A DNA stretch of 64,000 bases, taken from NCBI RefSeq assembly GCF_900091515.1, contig NZ_LT607410.1, positions 5,456,001 to 5,520,000 of the forward strand, in the 5' to 3' direction. The translations under genes and the position numbers were made by a program. The notes under the pieces were generated by a model, which worked only from the letters and a program-made list of their open reading frames with translations, made no database searches and was not told the origin of the DNA. This DNA comes from Micromonospora purpureochromogenes (GTDB taxonomy: Bacteria; Actinomycetota; Actinomycetes; Mycobacteriales; Micromonosporaceae). Positions 60,806 to 64,000 of the stretch are shown one piece after another (position 1 is the first letter of the stretch; the number at the start of each line of letters is the position of its first letter).

Positions 60806-60930
60806 GTTTGCCACCCCTGCCTTCGCCGGCGTCTTTCCTGAGCTTCGCGTCACGCGGGACACGCTAGGCGCTGGGTCCGACAGAAAACCAGCCGACGGGC
60901 CGTGAGCTGTGGACGAGCACCCCGCTGTGG

Positions 60931-60953
60931 ACAATAGCCGAACAGGTGTACGA
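60931..60953 (-). promoter_or_regulatory. recA promoter with LexA box
   Basis: The plus-strand sequence CCGAACAGGTGTACGA (60938-60953) matches 10 of 12 defined positions of the LexA consensus. On the minus strand it lies directly before TATTGT (60931-60936), a possible -10, with GCCGAC 17 bases further upstream, so LexA would sit in the spacer. Confidence 0.65.
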
Positions 60954-60990
60954 GTCGGCAAGCGACACGCGGGAGCGACGAAAACGCCGC

Positions 60991-61191
60991 TCAGCGCAGC
61001 CGGGCGGGCACCCGGTCGGGATAGGCGGCGACGACGGCCCGCCACACCACGTGGGTCTGCTCACCCGAGGCGAGCGCCTGCTCGATGGTCCGCCCGCCCA
61101 GCTGGGACAACACCTGGTCGCGGGCGATGCTGGCCGCGTAGCCCGGCCCGAAGGCCTCGTCCAGCCGGGCCCAGAAGTCGGTCAGCCGCAC
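60991..61191 (-). CDS. DUF3046 family protein
   Basis: 66 residues, [35 protein letters not shown], complete DUF3046. A small helical protein conserved immediately upstream of recA in actinobacteria, function unknown. GTG at 61191, 4 bases after the MFS stop, so it is probably expressed from the upstream transporter gene's transcript. Confidence 0.88.
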   Translation of the reverse strand: MRLTDFWARLDEAFGPGYAASIARDQVLSQLGGRTIEQALASGEQTHVVWRAVVAAYPDRVPARLR

Positions 61192-61195
61192 GTGA

Positions 61196-62539
61196 TCAGT
61201 CCTCCTCGTCCGGTGCCCCCACCGGCACCGGACGCAACGCTAGCGCCACCAGGGGCACCACCGCGATCGCCGCCAGCAGGGTCAGCACCGGATAACCCGC
61301 CGCCCGCATGACAAACCCGCTCAGGGCGGCGGCACCGGCGCCGGCCAGCCCCATCGTCAGGTCGGAGAGACCCTGCACGCTCGGCCGGATCGCCGCCGGC
61401 ACCGACTCCGACAGCAGGGTGGAGCCGGCCACCATGGTGCCGGACCAGCCCAGCCCGAGCAGCGCCAGGCCGAGCGAGAGCCGGGGCGTGTGGTGCCCGG
61501 CGGTGCCGGCGACCGCGCACGCGGCCAGCAGCAGCCCGACGCCGCCGAGGACGACCGCGCGCCGCCCCAGCCGGTCGGTGAGCCAGCCCACCAGCGGGCT
61601 GAGCGCGTACATGCCGGCGATGTGCAGGCTCAGCACGATGCCGACCACCCGCAGCACGTCGGCGTCGCCGTGCGACTCGCCGAGGCGTACCGGCGTCATC
61701 GACATCACCGCGACCATCACCACGTGGCCGACCGCCACCGCCGCGATGCCGAGCCGGGCCGCCGGGCGGCCGCGTACCACCTGCCAGGCCGCGCGCATCC
61801 CCGCACCGCGCCGGGCGGTCCGCGCCGGCGCGGCGACGGCCTCGGCCGGCGGGGTGACGTCCGCGACGGCGGCCGCGACCGGGGCGTCGGCCGCCGCCAG
61901 CCGGCGCGCGGTGAGCAGCGGGTCGGGCCGCAGCAGCACCAGGAGTACGACGGCGGCGAGCACGAACGCGGCGGCGCTGAACGCGAACGGACCGGCCAGC
62001 GGTGGCAGTCCCCACCCGCTGGTGGTGCGATCGGCGAGCGCGGCGAAGTTCGGCGCGGCCACCGCGCCGATGGTGGTGGCCCAGACGATCAGCGACAGCT
62101 GGCGGCCCCGGCGGGCCGGCTCGGCGAGGTCCACCGCGGCGTAGCGGGCCTGGAGGTTCGCCGCGGTGCCGCCACCGAAGAACAGCATGCCGAGGAAGAG
62201 CAGCGGTACGGAGCGGGTGACCGTGGCGAGCACCACCAGCACGGCGCCGACGGCGCCGGACAGGTAGGCGACGGCCAGTCCGGGTCGCCGGCCGTGCCCG
62301 TTCATGATCCGGGTGACCGGGACGGCGAGCAGCGCCCCGCCGACCACGGCGGCGCTCTGCGCCAGGCCGGCGACGGCGGTGCCGGCGACCCGGGCGGCGA
62401 GCAGCGCCCCCACCGAGATGCCGATGGTGACGCCGATCCCGCCGATGATCTGGGTGGTGAACAGCAGGCGCAGGGTCCGTCGCTGGATGGGCGCGACGTC
62501 CGGCCGGGTACGGGCCGGCGCGGTCAGGTCGGTGGCCAT
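61196..62539 (-). CDS. MFS transporter
   Basis: 447 residues, about 12 membrane helices split by a ~45-residue Ala-rich cytosolic loop (TARRLAAADAPVAAAVADV...). Loop 2-3 motif TRIMNGHGRRPGLAVAY is a variant of MFS signature A, and the second half carries VGWLTDRLGRRAVVLGG. Substrate unknown; resembles actinobacterial YnfM/Bcr-type exporters. ATG at 62539 with GAGGAGG upstream. Confidence 0.88.
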   Translation of the reverse strand: MATDLTAPARTRPDVAPIQRRTLRLLFTTQIIGGIGVTIGISVGALLAARVAGTAVAGLAQSAAVVGGALLAVPVTRIMNGHGRRPGLAVAYLSGAVGAVLVVLATVTRSVPLLFLGMLFFGGGTAANLQARYAAVDLAEPARRGRQLSLIVWATTIGAVAAPNFAALADRTTSGWGLPPLAGPFAFSAAAFVLAAVVLLVLLRPDPLLTARRLAAADAPVAAAVADVTPPAEAVAAPARTARRGAGMRAAWQVVRGRPAARLGIAAVAVGHVVMVAVMSMTPVRLGESHGDADVLRVVGIVLSLHIAGMYALSPLVGWLTDRLGRRAVVLGGVGLLLAACAVAGTAGHHTPRLSLGLALLGLGWSGTMVAGSTLLSESVPAAIRPSVQGLSDLTMGLAGAGAAALSGFVMRAAGYPVLTLLAAIAVVPLVALALRPVPVGAPDEED

Positions 62540-62613
62540 GCGGCCTCCTCGGTAAGGGGTCAGACGCGGCCCCATCCTTGCAAACCGGCCCCGCCCCGGG
62601 GGACCCGGTTTCG

Positions 62614-63756
62614 CTACAGGCCGAGCCCGCGCCCGATGATCTCCTTCATGATCTCCGTGGTGCCGCCGTAGATGGTCTGCACCCGCCCGTCCAGCCAGGC
62701 CTTCGCCACCGGGTACTCCAGCATGAACCCGTAGCCGCCGTGCAGCTGCACGCAGCGGTCGGCGACCTTGTTCTGCAGCTCGGTGGTCCACCACTTGGCC
62801 TTCGCGGCGTCGGTGACCGAGAGCCGGCCGGCGTTGAACTCGGCCACGCAGTGGTTGACGAAGGTGCGCGCGATGGTGACCTCGGTGTCCAGCTCCGCCA
62901 GCAGGAACCGGTTGTGCTGGAACCTGCCGATCGGCCGGCCGAACGCCTCCCGCGAGCGGGCGTAGTCGAGGGTCACCGCGAGCAGCTTCTCCGCCGCCGC
63001 CACCGCCGCGACGGCGATGCTGAGCCGCTCCCGGGGCAGGTTGGCCATCAGGTGGTAGAAGCCGTGGTTCTCGGTGCCGATCAGGTTCTCCGCCGGCACC
63101 CGGCAGTCGTCGAAGAAGAGCTCGGCGGTGTCGTTGGCCTTCAGGCCCACCTTCGCCAGCCGCCGGCCCCGGGTGAAGCCGGGGGTACCGGTCTCCACCG
63201 CGACCAGGCTGACCCCGTGCGCGCCCTGGTCCGGCGCGGTACGCACCACCACGATCACCAGGTCGGCCATCTCGCCGTTGGTGATGAACGTCTTCTGGCC
63301 GTTGAGCACCCACCCGTCGCCGTCGCGGACCGCGTTGGTGCGGATCCCCGCCAGGTCGCTGCCCGCGCCCGGCTCGCTCATCGCGATGGCGGTGACCAGG
63401 TCGCCGGAGCAGAACCCGGGCAGCCAGCGCTTGCGCTGCTCGTCGGTGGTCAGCTCGGTCAGGTACGGCGCCACCACGTCGTTGTGCAGACCGAAGCCGA
63501 GCCCCGAGCAGCCCGACGCGACGATCTCCTCGTCCAGCACCGCGTTGAACCGGAAGTCGCGCTGCCCGCCGCCGCCGTGGTCGGTGTCGACGTCCATGCC
63601 GAGCAGTCCGGCCGCACCGGCCTTGCGCCACACCTCGCGGTCGACGATGCCGTCGGCCTCCCACCGGGGGTGGTGCGGCACCGCCTCGCGGGCCAGGAAC
63701 TCCCGGCACAGGTCGCGGAACTCCTCGTGGACGGGTTCATAGAGATGCTGCTGCAT
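62614..63756 (-). CDS. Acyl-CoA dehydrogenase
   Basis: 380 residues. FAD-dependent dehydrogenase: N-terminal helical domain, middle strand domain with AMSEPGAGSDLAG and LNGQKTFITNG, C-terminal domain ending KAWLDGRVQTIYGGTTEIMKEIIGR. The YGGT motif has Gly where medium-chain enzymes have the catalytic Glu (YEGT), so the base is expected elsewhere, as in long-chain or branched-chain types. Chain length preference unknown. ATG at 63756; CACACT seven bases upstream may be a leaderless -10. Confidence 0.92.
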   Translation of the reverse strand: MQQHLYEPVHEEFRDLCREFLAREAVPHHPRWEADGIVDREVWRKAGAAGLLGMDVDTDHGGGGQRDFRFNAVLDEEIVASGCSGLGFGLHNDVVAPYLTELTTDEQRKRWLPGFCSGDLVTAIAMSEPGAGSDLAGIRTNAVRDGDGWVLNGQKTFITNGEMADLVIVVVRTAPDQGAHGVSLVAVETGTPGFTRGRRLAKVGLKANDTAELFFDDCRVPAENLIGTENHGFYHLMANLPRERLSIAVAAVAAAEKLLAVTLDYARSREAFGRPIGRFQHNRFLLAELDTEVTIARTFVNHCVAEFNAGRLSVTDAAKAKWWTTELQNKVADRCVQLHGGYGFMLEYPVAKAWLDGRVQTIYGGTTEIMKEIIGRGLGL

Positions 63757-63776
63757 GGCGGCAAGTGTGGCACCGC

Positions 63777-63991
63777 TCACCCGCCCTGCCCAGAGGGCGC
63801 CGCCCGCGCCAACCGCCGCACCCCGACCAGGGTGCGCGCGGCGAGGGCGACCAGCACGGCGGCGACCAGGACGAAGAAGACGGGTAGGCCGGGTGGTCGG
63901 CGTACCGGACGCGTACGGCCCGACGCAGCGCCCGCTCGTCGTCGGTCTGCCGTTGCCACAGGTGCGGGCCACCGCTGAACGCCGGTGTCAT
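63777..63991 (-). pseudogene. Possible frameshifted small single-pass membrane protein
   Basis: Two overlapping frames together look like one gene. From ATG 63991 the frame reads MTPAFSGGPHLWQRQTDDER..VRYADHP and then becomes Ser/Pro noise. A frame one base off continues from about 63893 as GLPVFFVLVAAVLVALAART, a clean membrane helix, then VGVRRLARAAPSGQGG and a stop at 63777. One missing base near 63893 would explain it. Alternatively a 60-residue protein starts at GTG 63959 in the second frame. No family recognised. Confidence 0.4.
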
Positions 63992-64000
63992 CGCGAGGCT

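Overview
The window is high-GC (roughly 70-75% by eye) actinobacterial chromosome with dense genes, many GTG starts, 4-base stop/start overlaps and many small actinobacterial DUF families. The gene set (two RpoD-type sigma factors with an Ala/Lys-rich N-terminus on one, class II ribonucleotide reductase with NrdR, LexA/RecA, IdeR, DUF3039/3046/3093/3099/3159/3710/4193/5522/7455 families) fits a Micromonosporaceae member, most likely Micromonospora or a close relative. It looks like core chromosome: one insertion sequence, no prophage, no CRISPR array, no rRNA or tRNA gene that I could recognise.

Layout. 0-8 kb: a leftward cluster (KimA-like potassium permease, RNA uracil methyltransferase, anmK, dxs running off the left edge) diverges from two TrkA/KtrA-type regulators. 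8-13 kb: leftward small-DUF genes, dut and a protein carrying an internal tandem duplication. 13-17 kb: LytR_C protein, inositol monophosphatase, principal sigma factor (rpoD/hrdB) and a DUF7455 protein. 17.5-23.5 kb: helicase, TRIC channel, DUF3039, pseudouridine catabolism (psuG/psuK), DUF3099 and a BrnT/BrnA-like toxin-antitoxin pair. 23.5-29.2 kb: LtrA, a DNA glycosylase, and a ferric-iron ABC transporter preceded by an iron box. 29.3-35.3 kb: subtilisin-like protease, methyltransferase, dtd, Spo0M, a second sigma factor (SigB type), a VOC protein. 35.4-40.8 kb: a protein acetyltransferase/AcuC deacetylase/sulfurtransferase cluster diverging from a DtxR/IdeR regulator. 41-46.7 kb: lipoprotein, MFS, an apparently intact IS5-family element, RibD-like reductase, TraR/DksA protein behind an unusual leader, DUF2332. 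46.8-51.7 kb: nrdR-nrdJ facing lexA, with candidate NrdR boxes and two LexA boxes between them. 51.7-59.1 kb: Gly/Tyr-rich membrane beta-propeller protein, hflX, malic enzyme, dapF, miaA, class III dioxygenase-like protein. 59.3-61.2 kb: recA region with a broken recX and a broken DUF349 gene joined head to head. 61.2-64 kb: MFS, acyl-CoA dehydrogenase and a possible frameshifted small membrane protein.

Regulatory themes. LexA (50.9 kb), its own two boxes and a recA box (60.9 kb) form an SOS circuit inside the window; the IdeR-like regulator (40.1 kb) is a natural candidate to act on the iron box at 25.4 kb; NrdR sits next to its presumed target. Several genes appear leaderless, with a TANNNT -10 hexamer 6-8 bases before the start codon.

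Most notable: (1) a deletion-like junction near 59575 that truncates recX and a DUF349 gene and presumably removed what normally lies between them; (2) two convergent intergenic regions where a long hairpin about 30 bases after a stop codon is followed, on the same strand, by a G-rich short tandem repeat; (3) a strong promoter, leaderless small ORF and U-tract terminator ahead of a TraR/DksA-like gene.
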